Origin: Amphibalanus amphitrite
Taxonomy: Eukaryota; Arthropoda; Thecostraca; Balanomorpha; Balanidae
Assembly (NCBI RefSeq): GCF_019059575.1
Contig: NW_024882954.1
Coordinates: forward strand, 94,797-158,796
DNA length: 64,000 bases
Reading direction: 5' to 3'
Position 1 is the stretch's first letter. The number at the start of each line of letters is the position of its first letter. Positions 11,274-23,014 of this stretch are shown here, one piece after another. The translations under genes and the position numbers were made by a program. The notes beneath the pieces were generated by a model that had not been told where the DNA came from, did no database searches, and saw only the letters and a program-made list of their open reading frames with translations.

Positions 11274-12265
11274 TAGGGTAGACCGGGGCAAGTCGCCCCG
11301 CCGAGGTAAAACGCCTCACCGATGTTTCTCGGAACTGGCAAGGTTCTGGGGAAACATCCTCTCTTCTATAAAACGTGCACTATACGATCATTATATGAGC
11401 AGACTGGAAAGAAATTGTGATGACGCTTTAGGGAGATATAGCCAAAAATGTGTTTTTGGAGTGATTTTTATGTTTTGTTGTCAGATTATGCATCATGGCG
11501 TTCTTTTATCGTCCACATCAGGTTAACGACTTTTATGTATTTTGAACGACTATTGTCTAACGCTTATAATGCCGGGTTGGTTCGTGTTAAATTATGTCTT
11601 CCTGGAGTGCAAGGCGTTGTTCTCTGACCGTACTACGTGATGGGGTAAAACGCCCCAGTAGGTCGCGGGGCAAAAAGCCCCATGGGGCGTTTTACCTCAT
11701 GTGTTGTTCGGACTACCCACTTCCAAGGCCCCCCACTTCCTAATGTTCGGTAGCTGGCGAACGGCATGTTTCTATGCATTTATATGTACTTTTCTCAGCA
11801 ACTGGATGGCAAAGGAAGTATTTTGTTAACATTTGCATTGCAATAATTCATTATTTGGCCTTCTGAGGCAGGTGAAAAAACTGCTCACACAATAGTGTCG
11901 TAGCTGAACACCTGATAGGATGGAAGGTGCTAACTTCAGTGCCGTGCCTCCCAAGGTCTAACGGACCTCTCATATAAGATTTAGTCAACTAGCATGTTTA
12001 ATCTTTAATCTAGAGTATGGGGCTTCTTGCCCCAGGCCGTGGGGCGTTTTGCCCTGGGGTTGGGGCAAAACGCCCTATTTGCAGTTGCTTCACAAATCAC
12101 TTCCTAGCTGGGAGTCCGATCATAAGTGAATGAATTTGAGGGGTGGAATTTAAAGTAAAATGTCCAAAGAACGCATTGAGCACAAATTTGGCCTTCCAGG
12201 TGATGTGGGACAAAAGTTATGTAGCAAAATAAATTATCTGGGGCGTCTTGCCCCAGGCTACCCTA
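11274..12265. mobile_element. Inverted-repeat element H with GGGGCAAAACGCCCC motifs
   Basis: The ends are TAGGGTAGACCGGGGCAAG and CTTGCCCCAGGCTACCCTA, flanked by TA. The motif GGGGCAAxxCGCCCC recurs at least six times in both orientations: near the left end, at 11640-11695, at 12018-12074 and near the right end. Between them lies AT-rich non-coding sequence. I cannot assign a superfamily. Element U (58957-59930) has the same TAGGGT ends and the same design with a different repeated motif. Confidence 0.7.
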
Positions 12266-13511
12266 ACTACGGCAGATAATTACCTTCAGGTATCTAATTC
12301 CGACCAATCAGCACCTCAGTAGGATATGACGTCATACAAGAATGGTGGTGAAGGCCGTTTGCAGTCCCGGCCGGTAGGTCACGTGACCGCCGGGCGCCTC
12401 GGGTCACGCGGCGGTCGGGAGTCGGACGCGGGGCGTGGTCGCGGGCGGACGCGCGGGGCATCATGCTTTGCTGTGCTTGCTTTGTCAACTTCATATAACT
12501 TACTATCGCATTCGTGTGAAAGCCAAACACTGCTCAGTGCCCTTAGAAATTGAGTTTTGGAAAGCTCAAGTCCCTATAGCTCCTCAGGCCGGCAACAGTT
12601 GAAGCCTCATCTGAACCCATGTGAAAAAAAAACGAGGGTAAGGAACCTTGTGTTGCTTTTTCTTTTACCGTCATGATTATCTCAAACCATCACAATTTTG
12701 AGTTGCCACATTGTCTGCTTCACTACATTCGTGTAAAACTTGGGTGAAGGCTGGTGGCTCAAAGAAAGGTGAAGATATTTGTTTAAGTGCCTAATCCGTG
12801 AAATATCCCGGCTTTACAAACCTACACTTTTCATTTTCTCCACGATACATTTTTTAAAATTGTTTAAATTTAATCTACATTTGTTAAAATCGGGGCTTTG
12901 GATTTGTGTAAACTAGATCATAAAGTTTACTATAGTTTTGTGTAACCTGATGGCTGAAGAAAACAGTAATTTTGCTAAAATGATGTGCGGAAATTTGTTG
13001 CTTTCCAAATCAAATTACTCATACCTATATTTCATTCAAAATTAGGAGGCATTATTACTGTTTTTTCTTGTAACATGAACTGAGTTTGGGTACGGTGCTC
13101 CGGAAACGTTGTGGAACTTTAAGCTAGCTAGAGCAGTTTCCATAAAAATTGTGATAGTTGACATGGCTTGTTGACAACTCTTTTGCTGTTTCTAAAAAAG
13201 TGAAAAAAATATTTTCCTGCATTAAGCACACAAGGCATGTTATTCTCATAAGCTATCGAATGTGTGTGTGTGTTTTTAAGCTGTTTTTTTAAGCTTTTAA
13301 GCTGTAACTTCAGTTACTTCACTTTAGAACATATTGCCCAGAATGGGTCACTGATCATGAGCTGGTATATCATATCATATGTAGCAAATACATAAATGAG
13401 AATAGTGTGTCATGAATTTTTGTGCATGTTTCTGGATCATCTGTAATTACATCAAAGGCTCGGCTCAAGAGTGTCCTGCCGACCAGCTTATGCCCAACCC
13501 TTTCTGTCCGC
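12266..13511. other. Intergenic or intronic; short GC-rich patch, then AT-rich
   Basis: 12360-12462 is a CpG-rich patch (GGTCACGTGACCGCC, GGCGGTCGGG) that could be a promoter-proximal fragment, but no gene can be attached to it. 12560-13450 is AT-rich with a short TG run at 13261 and no supported ORF. A possible 3' splice site TTTCTGTCCGCAG ends at 13512. Confidence 0.4.
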
Positions 13512-14444
13512 AGAACGTCGCCTGCGACTCCCGCACGCCGTTTGCCCCGGCCGTCCGTACTGGTCTTCGCGCTGCGAGCCGCGCTGGAGTTCGCGGCGGC
13601 GTCGTGGAGCTCCCATCGGGACGGCGTGTGATGCCCGCGTCGAGCTTATAAGCCGTGAGCTTCGATTGGCGGCTCACGCGGTCACCAGCTGTATGTACAG
13701 CCTCGGCCCCGACGACCCGCTAATGGCCGAGACCGGCATACCCCCGGCATGGGTCCGCTGTCCGGCGCAGCGCTGGCCGCCCGCATGCTACTTTTGGCTG
13801 TATCGCTGCCCAGCGGGAGCGCGCTCCACGCTGCGGAAGAGGTACACGTTGCGACCCGACTGAGGACCGCAACCGGATGGTGACACGTCGGCCTCTGCGC
13901 CCTGGCCGGGGCAGGCGTGACCGACGTCACAGTGGAGGAACGCCCAAACAAGACCAGCCCACCGTCGGAGCAGCATGGAAATATCATGTTCTGCCTGGAC
14001 GTCGGACCCGGCGGCCGCAGTGCACCTGCACACGTGCGGAGAGGGGCGCTGGAGGCTACTCTGGAGCTTCTGCCATTCCGCGGCGCGACTGCTGGCAAAA
14101 CGGCGGCGATTGAGGGGGTTGGGAACAGCTGCAGCAATGGTGATGGCGGTGATGGCGACATGGCGGTTTGGGACTTCATCTCAGCGCGGCCGCCGCCCGG
14201 GCGCCGCTGCGCCCGGCTGCTCAGCCACCTACCGGATGGCGGGGTGGCCCTCACGCCCGTTCGGTCTGCGGCCACGTTGTGGGGTGGCGGTCGCGGGGTT
14301 AGCGGCGTTGGACTTTGTCCTTTATCCAGACTGCACCGTACCATCTGAACGGATGGATCTGCCAAGAAAGATGACATCCAAGGCGGCTATGAGGCGATCA
14401 CAAAGCTTCACCAAGAGCTTCTCCTTCATGGGACCGGCCGGCCG
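13512..14444 (+). other. GC-rich, exon-like island of unknown identity
   Basis: About 930 bp is strongly GC- and CpG-rich, unlike its surroundings, and several long open frames overlap on both strands. An acceptor-like tract precedes it. On the plus strand one frame starts at 13750 with a signal-peptide-like hydrophobic stretch (ARMLLLAVSLPSG) but stops within 45 codons. Other frames run 13917-14348 and 13975-14448. None resembles a family I know. High GC alone makes open frames common, so I do not call a CDS. The island continues for about 130 bp after element A2 (15643-15775) and was one piece before that insertion. It could be a decayed gene, a 5' exon with CpG island, or a GC-rich repeat. 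Confidence 0.4.
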
Positions 14445-15642
14445 TTAACCCGCGCCCTGCTGGGGGGGGTGTTTGAACACCCCCCCTTGTGGTTTTTCGC
14501 GAATATCTCAAAAACGGCGGCGCTCCGCGCCGCCGTTTTTGGTACACCTTATCATACATCAATTCTACACATGTTGTGAAAATTTCAGACCAAGGTCATT
14601 CAAGGTCAGGTCACCAGGTCACTTGAAGTGACCTCACCTCATAAAAACTTTCAATGTCTGTCATAGCTACACCGAGTGACCGATCGCTTTGAAACTTTCA
14701 GCGATTGCTAAGAGCAATAGCATGTACAAAATGTATATCTCAGAATTTTGATATCGATGACCTAAGGTCAGGTCAATTTTGCGACCTCCCCATTATAAGT
14801 CAATGGGAGAAAATTGAAATGCGCCTCTTTTGGATGAAAGACATTATAAACACTCCCAAACACCGAATTACAAGTGGTTTAGACACACTGAACTTGAAAA
14901 TGGTGCCCGTGACCCTTGTTTATGCCCTGAGGTCATCTTAGGTCACGAATGGTATCTATCAGTTTTTCGCAAATAACTTTTGATAGAGGCATGCTAGAGC
15001 GATGAAAACGCCTTAGATGTGTTCAGCTCGACGATACGGATCGACTGATATGCAACATGACCCTTTCCGGTCAGGTCATGACCTTGACCTGAGGTCAAAT
15101 TTTCAAGTTGACCTTTCAAGGTCAAGTTATAGTTCATTCGATGCGTCTTGACGAGAGGAACACGATGCCGGTAAAAGCAAGCTCGTACAAGGCTTGGGTC
15201 AAAAGTTATTGCAGAAAAACTGTTTTCGAAAAAATCGGCTATTTTTGCAGTTTTTGCCCCCTGCAGGCAAAACCGTTGACGTTAGGTCAAATCTGAGAGA
15301 ATTACTCAGAAAGGGCGTTAATAGGGCTATCGAATGCGCTTTTCCGCGGCGCTGTAGCTCTATTGGTTCCCGAGTTATGCGTTGGCTTCTTGGAAATTTT
15401 CGACATTCGACCTGGAAATCGGCGAAATTTTGCCTTCAATGACCTCTGGTGACCTGACCTTTGACCTGACCAAAAAATTGACCGAAGTGATTTCGTCATT
15501 ATTTTTGACGCTCTTTCGAACGCCGCCTTCCGCGTATCGCTACGTGGCCCAGGAGCCGAGTTACAAGGGGGGGGGGGGTTCAAACACCCCCCCCCCCCAG
15601 CAGGGCGTGGAAATCCAGGACCCCCAGCAGGGCGCGGGTTAA
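14445..15642 (+). mobile_element. TTAA element A2, full length
   Basis: It is an 1198-bp copy from TTAACCCGCGCCCTGCTGGG to CCCAGCAGGGCGCGGGTTAA, a perfect 20-bp inverted repeat. A G-run hairpin with a TGTTTGAACA-type loop lies at both ends, and the 14-bp-arm GC hairpin is near 14510-14541. The right end has a second terminal motif (CCCAGCAGGGCGTGG) 30 bp inward. It is inserted at TTAA inside the GC-rich island (GGCCGGCCG before, GTCGCAACACC after). About 1.19 kb aligns with A3. Confidence 0.92.
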
Positions 15643-16805
15643 GTCGCAACACCGGCTGCCGAGTGCCAACAGCTGCGTGCGCTGGCGCCGACGCGTTGTG
15701 GGCCGCGCTGCTGACGCCCAAGCTGCGATATCAACCATCTATGAATAAGTGGCAGCGGTGGCGGCTTGCCAGTTGTTAACGTGCCTTAACAGACGTTGCG
15801 AATAGCCCGCGTTGGAATCGCATGGTTGGCAACACAACGCAAGTAAAAATGGGCTTCCTTGATGAACCTACTTTTTAAGCATTGTAGCCTTTGTAATTTT
15901 GGATGTTTTGCTGTAGATATTATTTTCTACATATATACTATATAGGCACTCACGTGCTTAAAATCGCGCAATGCAATTGAACCATGGTAAAGACAATGAT
16001 AAATGAACTGAGAGCTGACATGCCCCATGCTTTGTGTGTGTATGTGTGTGTGTTTTTTTTTTTTGGCGAGTCGATAAAAGTGGTTTTGGACACTGGATGA
16101 GTTTTTAGGGGTGTGGTGAGGGGGGATGTAATTCCACAGACCTTCTGTCAGATTCACTAATGCAGTAGGTCTGTGCGGTGTTTAGTTATCGGAGCATTCT
16201 TTGAAAGTCGTGAATAGGGCCACCGAGTACCTAAAGCCGTGATATTCCCCCACAAAAACTTCTTTTAAATAACCGGGGATAGGTACATGAGCAGAGTACA
16301 TGCTATTACGAACGCCTATCACAATGCTGAGCGAATAGGAAAATCTATAGATGGAGAATTGTGCCGCGTTACGGGTGCTCGGGCGCAGCCAATCCACCGT
16401 TACCCCAGCGGTGACCTTGACCCGCATCGTCTGTCTCGGCTCCAAAGCCAGAGTCAGCTGTTGCAGCTGACGAAGGCAGCAGCTTTTTGCGGAGCTCCCG
16501 TTTGTCGGCTTGTTATTTTTGGTAATGTTTTGTAAATGGTCTGAGACTGTGTGAAAAGTGTTATTTATTCGTCCTTTTTTCTACTGAAGTGGTTAAATAT
16601 GCGGAAGTTATTATATACCTCGCAAGATTTGGCTTGAAAGATATCCTGGAAAACAGGTAACTACGTGTTTTCTTGCTCCGTGATCGAGATCGACTGCATA
16701 CAATCTTGCACGTTTTTTGGATCAACATAAACGTGACGTTGTGTTGCAAGATCTTTCGATCTACCTGAAGAGGAATCTGCTGCCGGCAGCGTAACCGGTG
16801 AGCGT
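15643..16805. other. Rest of GC-rich island, intergenic DNA and LINE 5' region
   Basis: 15643-15775 continues the GC-rich island. A TG-rich microsatellite plus T-run lies at 16036-16063. 16160-16560 has open frames on both strands without family resemblance. 16560-16805 is probably 5' untranslated sequence of the LINE that follows; its exact start cannot be fixed. Confidence 0.4.
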
Positions 16806-17912
16806 GTGAACATGACTATTATTAACGAGTTGTTATGTTATGTAATGAATAAAATTGATTTTCTCCCTCAAGATGCTTTGGTTCGTCTTATATCTGAAGC
16901 TTTCAACGATGAAGCAGTCGAGGCCGCCAAGAGTCTGCTGTGTTGTCATGTACCCGAGTCGATCAAGGCAGGTAGTCGACGTGGACAAAACAGGAAACTT
17001 TTAAACTTGCAGGACATCTACAAGATGGCTCTTGAATGCGACAGAGCTGAGCTTCCACATTTCGTCGCTCTTGACCTGAACAAGCTGCCGCCAGTGTCGG
17101 TGGACTGTATCGACGTCAGCGCGCTGATGCGAAAACAGCAACTCATGGAAATGGAGATGACGGAAATGAAAACGATGATGAACAGCATTATGCAAGTGAG
17201 TGTCGACATGTCGAAGAAAGTGGAGAGCGTGATGTCACAGACGCCTGTCATCCCCACTGCATCTCCGAAGGCTCTTGCGACTGCTGGGAGTTCTTCCGCC
17301 GGCCCGGTCGCAGCTCCGCCCCGACCGCGGCCAGCTGCCGTCGCTCCTTCGGCAATAGGCCCTGCGGTAGGTGGGGATGCGAACGGTCAGCCGTGCAGCA
17401 GTGGCCGGGACGCTGCTGGCCCACAACAGCCCCGGCGTGATGATGACGGTGCCGGGGCTGCCTCGTACGCGGCTGTGGCAGCGGAGCCTCCTGGTGCTGA
17501 GGGTTGGAGTGTGGCCAACAGGGCCAAACGAGGTAAGCCTCCTGCTGTCAAATCGACTTCTCGAGTAAACGCTGAGCCGAAAAGTGTTGTCGGACAACAG
17601 ATGTCCAGTCTGATCAAATCTGTAAAGAGTGTAAAGCGCCTGTCGCTGTTTGTGTCCCGCCTGCCCCCTGGTACTGATGCTGAGGTGGTTAAGGAGTATG
17701 AAAAGGAACAGGTAGGGGCAGCGGAGGTCGTCGTGACCAAGCTGAAGACCAAGTACGACTCTTATGAGTCATACAGGCTAGACGTGACAGATCCGTCAGT
17801 TGACGATGTTCTCGACCCTGAAATTTGGGCACAGGGGCTTTTAGTTCGACGCTTCTTTTCAAAGAAAGCCGATAACGCGCTGTCTGAAGGTCCTGCGACT
17901 GCTACAGTATGA
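16806..17912 (+). CDS. LINE ORF1 protein (CR1/L2-like two-ORF LINE)
   Basis: A 368-residue intact ORF with Met at 16811 or nearby. The N-terminal part (ELLCYVMNKIDFLPQD, LVRLISEAFND, EAAKSLLC) resembles ORF1 N-termini of invertebrate CR1/L2/Rex1-group LINEs. A short Met-rich helical or coiled-coil segment (about residues 108-150) follows, then a Pro/Ala/Ser-rich linker (170-240), and a C-terminal domain (RLSLFVSRLPPGTDAEVV, SYRLDVTDPS) of the kind that packages LINE RNA. Its TGA stop overlaps the ORF2 ATG in an ATGA (17909-17912), suggesting translation of ORF2 by termination-reinitiation. Confidence 0.82.
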   Translation: MNMTIINELLCYVMNKIDFLPQDALVRLISEAFNDEAVEAAKSLLCCHVPESIKAGSRRGQNRKLLNLQDIYKMALECDRAELPHFVALDLNKLPPVSVDCIDVSALMRKQQLMEMEMTEMKTMMNSIMQVSVDMSKKVESVMSQTPVIPTASPKALATAGSSSAGPVAAPPRPRPAAVAPSAIGPAVGGDANGQPCSSGRDAAGPQQPRRDDDGAGAASYAAVAAEPPGAEGWSVANRAKRGKPPAVKSTSRVNAEPKSVVGQQMSSLIKSVKSVKRLSLFVSRLPPGTDAEVVKEYEKEQVGAAEVVVTKLKTKYDSYESYRLDVTDPSVDDVLDPEIWAQGLLVRRFFSKKADNALSEGPATATV

Positions 17913-20793
17913 GGATGCGTGCTGGGGTACTCGGGAACTGTATCATGAGTGTTGCCTTATTTTTACTGTGTTTCCTCTTCTCTGTAAATTTTATGAAGGT
18001 CAGCACATACAATTGTCAGTCATCGAAACGTAATATTGGTAGTATTCAGTTGCTTTGTGACAGCTCTGATATCATCTTCTTGCAAGAGCACTGGCTTTTT
18101 CCCTCCGATCTTCCGAGCTTAAATAATATCAATTCTGACTTTATGGCGTATGGCGTATCTTCTATGAAGCCTGAGGAAAATATTGTTATAGGGAGGCCTT
18201 ATGGAGGGGTAGCTGTAATGTGGAAAAGAAAGTATGCACCGTTTATGAGAGTAGTGACCTTTGATGACGACAGAATTATTGGTCTGGAATATTGTTCCAA
18301 CGAGTTAAAGATCTTGTTCCTTGGAATTTATTTGCCCTATAACGCCAATCATAATTTTGAGGAGTTTGTGTTCTGTTTAGGGAAGATAAGAGCAATTATT
18401 GAAGTTTGACTCTCCACTCGTCTATATACTTGGATATTACAACGCTGATCTGGTTAAACTTACGGCCTTTGGCAGAGAGCTTCAATGTTTTTGCGATGAC
18501 TCTAGTTTGATTGTAGCGGACGACTTACTTCTTGACAGAAATTCCGTTACTCATGTCAATGATGGGCATGCCTCAGAATCATGGCTTGATCATGTTGTAT
18601 GTACTTCAAGTGCTTACGATCTTGTTCAGCAAATTATTATCTCTGGTGACATTCATGGATCTGATCATTTTCCCATGACCGTAACGCTTGCGACCCCTGA
18701 TCCTGGACATGTGACAGCTCCTAATGAAGAGGTTGGGAGCACTAAATGGGTTGTGGATTGGTCGTCTCTTGACGAACATAGTATAGCAATGTACCGCAGT
18801 TGTGTCGAGGAATTTCTCCAGGACGTAGACGTACCGTACCATGTCCTTGATTGCACAGACGCTGCTTGTAGAAGGCACTCAGATGAGATAGACAAATACT
18901 ATCAGAGCATAATGGCATGCCTGCGCGAGTCTTCACGCCGAAGCATTGCCAAGGCGGTAACAGGGAATGGCAAGGCCATCCCAGGGTGGAATGACTTTGT
19001 CAAAGAAGCCCACTCAGTTCTCGGGGACATATACTGTCTGTGGGCGTTGGTAGGTAAACCAAGAGATGGCTACATCTATGATCAATTGAGACTGGCTAAA
19101 GCTCGATTAAAGTATTCATTGCGTTGGTGCCTTAGGAACGAAAAAGATCTACGGGCTAAGTCGATGGCCGATAAGCTAGCCAGGTATCCACGAAATGTAT
19201 CCTCTTTTTGGAATGAAGTTAGAAAGCTCAACAGTTCGCCACCGCTATCATCTACGGTTGGTGGCGTCACTGGTGCTTCTAATATTGGTGAAATGTGGAA
19301 GAACCATTTTGCTGAAATACTTAATTCAGTGACGGACCAAAGCTTAAGGCCTTCCGTACTGTCACAGCTTGATGCTGACCTTCCTGATATCCCACTTATT
19401 TCGGTTGCTGAAGTTTCCAGATCGATACGTGATCTGTCATCAGGTCGTAGCCCAGGGCACGACGACCTACAGACGGAGCATTTAAAGTTCGCACCTCAAT
19501 CATGTGTTGTTCACCTCTCGCTATGTTTCAGTATGATGGTAAAGCACGGGCATCTGCCTCATGCCCGTACTAAAGTTGTATTGGTCCCAATCGTGAAGGA
19601 TAAAACTGGTAATATCTCGGAGAAGGACAACTACAGACCAATTGCTTTGGCCAGTGTTAGCTCCAAACTTCTAGAGACGTTGATCTTTATGCGCTGCAAG
19701 GAGAACCTAAAAACAACTGACCATCAATTTGGTTTTAAGCCAGCTCATGGTACTGATATGGCAATATATGCAGTCAAAGAAATTTCAGATTATTACCTTA
19801 GAAACAATAGTGCCGTGTATGTTTGTTTTCTGGATGCATCAAAAGCTTTTGAGTTTTGATAGAGTGAATCACTGGAAACTCTATGACAAACTTTTAAAGC
19901 GTGGAATTGATAAAAGCCTCGTTAAACTTCTAGTTGAATGGTACGGTACTCAGCTTTTTCACGTCAAATGGGGTGGTGTCACAACTGGCGGTTTTAATGT
20001 AAGTAACGGCGTGAGGCAGGGAGGTATACTTTCCCCCTTCATGTTCAATGTGTATATAGACTCTCTTTCTTCAGCACTGGATGAAACTGGCGTTGGCTGC
20101 CGTTATTTAGGCAGCATGAATCACATTGCTTATGCTGATGATGTCATCCTTCTTTCGCCATCTCACCATGGCTTGCAAGTGCTCTTGAATACTTGCGAAC
20201 GCTTTGCAGAGGAGTATGACATCAAGTACAACACAAAGAAAACTGTATGCTTGATTATGCGTCCAAAGGCTTTGAAAAATCTTAAAACTCCTGAGCTGTC
20301 TCTTTGTGGCACAATATTAAGAGTTGTAAGTGAGTACAAATATCTTGGTTACTTCATGACTGACAATGTGCGTGATGATCTAGAGATTCAGCAGCAATAT
20401 CGTATGCTGTGCTGTAGAATCAATTCGCTCATTCGCAAATTTGGCATGTGTACGTATGCTGTGAAAAAGTATTTATTCACGACCTACTGTGCTTCTGTGT
20501 ACTGTGTTCACTTGTGGCGTGCTTATAGTGCTGCGGTTATAAGAAAATTCAAAGTGTGTCTTAACAATGCTGTCAGAATATTCTTTGGCTACTCCAGGTT
20601 CTGTAGCGCTTCGTCTATGCATGTGTGTGAAGGATTAGATAATTTTGACGTGATGTACCGAAAAGCAGCATGGAGTTTCATGCAGCGTTTAGATGCATCC
20701 ACCAACGCGATCATCAATGTCCTGGTTGACAGTGACATACGCCGGCGATCACCGCTAAGAGCGGCATGGAATGATGCTCTGGGAGTGCCATGA
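17909..20793 (+). pseudogene. LINE ORF2: endonuclease and reverse transcriptase, two frameshifts
   Basis: The first block (17909-18409) begins with an APE-type endonuclease: VSTYNCQSSKRN and IIFLQEHWLFP with the catalytic Glu. A frameshift near 18404 moves to 18399-19859, which continues the endonuclease (SWLDHVVCTS, SDHFPMTV) and enters the reverse transcriptase (DNYRPIALASVSSKLLE, FGFKPAHGTDMAIY, FLDASKAF). A 7-bp direct duplication at about 19851-19857 then shifts the frame, and the rest (19858-20793) has GVRQGGILSPFMFNVYID, the intact YADD box at 20131-20142 and the thumb region. The endonuclease GDxN box reads GYYN, so a catalytic Asp is lost. The element copies RNA into DNA at nicked targets; this copy cannot. 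Clade CR1/L2/Rex1-like. Confidence 0.9.
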
Positions 20794-20828
20794 ATATTCA
20801 TGTTATGTAGCATTGGACTAAGTGTCTG

Positions 20829-21163
20829 TATATGTTACAGGGAGTATGCGATTTCAGTTAGTTTGCAACGACCCTAGGGTGGTTGTAACCTCCCTGAACG
20901 ATCAGTTTGTTTGCAACGACCCTAGGGACGTTACAAAATAACTGCTCGTTCCGGGACGTTGTAACGAAACTAGGTTCGTTGCAACCTCCCTAGTTAGTAT
21001 GCAACGAACCTAGGGTTGTTACAAAATAACTAGGGAGTTTAAGAATTCATCGAGTCTCGTTTCACGGGAGGGCCGTCAACAATCTTGACCAATGAAAATC
21101 TTGTTAAATCTAGTTAATTTAAAAAGAAAGGGAGAACAAAATTTGAACATTCAGCTCAGGAGT
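20829..21163 (+). repeat. 335-bp terminal repeat Z, left copy, with palindrome array
   Basis: It begins TATATGTTACAGGGAGTATG. It contains four palindromic units of about 23 bp centred on CCTAGG or CTAGG (for example GCAACGACCCTAGGGTGGTT), spaced roughly 40 bp apart, and ends near TTCAGCTCAGGAGTA. The same sequence recurs inverted at 24726-25064 and direct at 25744-26067. It could be the TIR of a 4.2-kb element or a dispersed short element. Confidence 0.82.
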
Positions 21164-21254
21164 ATTTCACGACGGCCATCAAGTACACAGTTCGTGCAGA
21201 TTTGTTCAAATTAGATGGGCATTCGCCAGGAAGCCCTTCGTAAAAACGGTTTTA

Positions 21255-22019
21255 TCCGCTCGTTTCCAGTCTTTTTGTGATTGAAAACGTTCAATCATGT
21301 GAAATGATGGTGGTTCCATGCATTATGGTGGGTGTCAAGGTCACGTGAAGGTCAGGTCAGGGTCATTGACCTTTGATGACCTTAGTTCACTTCTTCTGGG
21401 TTCATATATTTTTAGGCTAGTTTTTGGAGCTGAGGCCTCTTGCACCAAAATCCTCTTGCACCAATGCTTGGATTATTTTGCATCGTATACCCAGTCCAAG
21501 TCTCAAATGTAACAATTTGCGTGCAAAATTTAGCAAGCACATGTAGGATTATGTATTGGGCTATTGCAAACAAATTTACCACCGCTTGATTAGCTTATTC
21601 TGAAACCGGTTTTTCGATTTTACCTAGGTAGGTAGTTTGGTGCAAGAGGCCTCTGATTTCGAATTTAGCACCCAGTTGAACATTTACGAAGTAATTTTGG
21701 CGCCTTCGTACCATGTCACGAGGCTGTCAGTGGTGGTTGACACCTACTATGGACAGCTAGCAAGACGCCCTAGTTGCCCTGACCTGACCTGACCCGACCT
21801 GGCCTAAAAGCATCAAGACATCATCGTAGATCAAAGCTAACATGAAATTCGTGATCAGCGCCCCGAAAAAAACTCGTAACAACCTAACTCTCCAAAGTTT
21901 TACCAGGTCCCGATTTTCCCGACTTTTGAGTCACTGACCTGACCTGGAAGGTCAACCAATAACCTAACCCCGCCCTGTGCGTTTGCGGCTAGCAAAACAC
22001 AAATAAGGGCGAGAGTTAA
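21255..22019 (-). mobile_element. TTAA element E2, partial
   Basis: It matches E3 (44990-45507) in the same orientation: CCATGCATTA.GGTGGGTGTCAAGGTCA, TTAGGCTAGTTTTTGGAGCTGA, AACATTTACGAAGTA and GTGATCAGC. It ends in GGGCGAGAGTTAA at 22019. A stretch (21437-21655) repeating the words CTTGCACCA and GGTGCAAGAGGCCTCTGA looks like a small nested insert: GAGGCCTCTTGCACCAAA and TTTGGTGCAAGAGGCCTC form its inverted ends. Confidence 0.65.
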
Positions 22020-23014
22020 CCCCGCAGGACCTGTTGTTTTCTACATACGCGCCGGCCGGGGGAGGGTTGGTACGACCCCCTCGTCGTTTTTCGCCCCTGA
22101 TGTAGTTAGAGCGTCGCGGAAAAACGAGCGTGTGTGCCGTTAGGAGACACAGCGACTAGTACCCGATTTTAAGGTCTCAGGTCAACCGGTGGCCTCTGAG
22201 GTCAGGTCAAGTGACCCAAGACACGGGTTCGGTTTTTGATTAATACCTTCTTTAAAAAAAAAAAAACAGTCGCAGAGCGCCATTTTAGCATCAACGTGCT
22301 CGCCTTGCTCAGGCGCGTCGAATGGTGTACTTTTTGTTCGGGTGAGGTCAACTTGAGATGTTGGCCTCGGGTCAAGGTCAGGTCAGAGACCCCTAGGTCG
22401 CAAAATTGGTCAAAGGAGGTCATGTTGCATATTGTTCGATTCGGCACGTCTTCCTCAGTCCATTGGTGGCTTGACCGACTCGCTAGCTCCATTTGATCGG
22501 GAGTTATTGACAAAAAGCTCGTATGACCCTAGTGACGTCATAAATGACGTCACGCAACGTCAACAATGCAAAATTGAAGCATCTAACCTTGCAACTAGTG
22601 CATGAAATCACAATCCGTGTACTTGAGATAGTTTGAGATCGTTCCCGGCGCCAGAATAGCAGTTTTCATTTTTCTCAATTGACTTATAGTGGTGAGGTCA
22701 CGTGACCGACCTGACCTCATGTGATCTTTAGGAAAAATCCTAGAGGTACAAGTTGTGAGACTTCTAGAATATGCACGTACTGTAAGTTTCATCCCCCTGT
22801 AAAAGCTCCTCTGGGACTGAGGGCGTTGTGAAGTTGCGGCATCTGAGGACCGTCCACTTATGACGTCATAGGTCAGTAACCTGACCTGACCTGAAAATCT
22901 GGTTGGTGTCACAAGATTCGGCTTGAATCAAAGGTCAGGTATTCTAGTTTCAGCTCTCTGTTGCTGGCGTATTCGGAGCTATTGCGAAAAAATAGGGGGG
23001 GGGGCGAGGATTAA
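22016..23014 (+). mobile_element. TTAA element O2, full length
   Basis: It starts TTAACCCCGCAGGACCTGTT and ends with a G-run plus CGAGGATTAA. In reverse it aligns with O1 (39331-41375 without P): CTACATACGCGCCGGCCG, GAGTTATTGACAAAAAGCTCG, TGACGTCATAAG and GACACCAACC. It has many AGGTCA motifs. The annotated open frames are chance. Confidence 0.78.

Noticed and set aside
13682..14377. 231-residue antisense ORF in the GC-rich island
   Set aside because: High GC yields open frames on both strands; sequence is low-complexity Pro/Ser/Arg with no domain.
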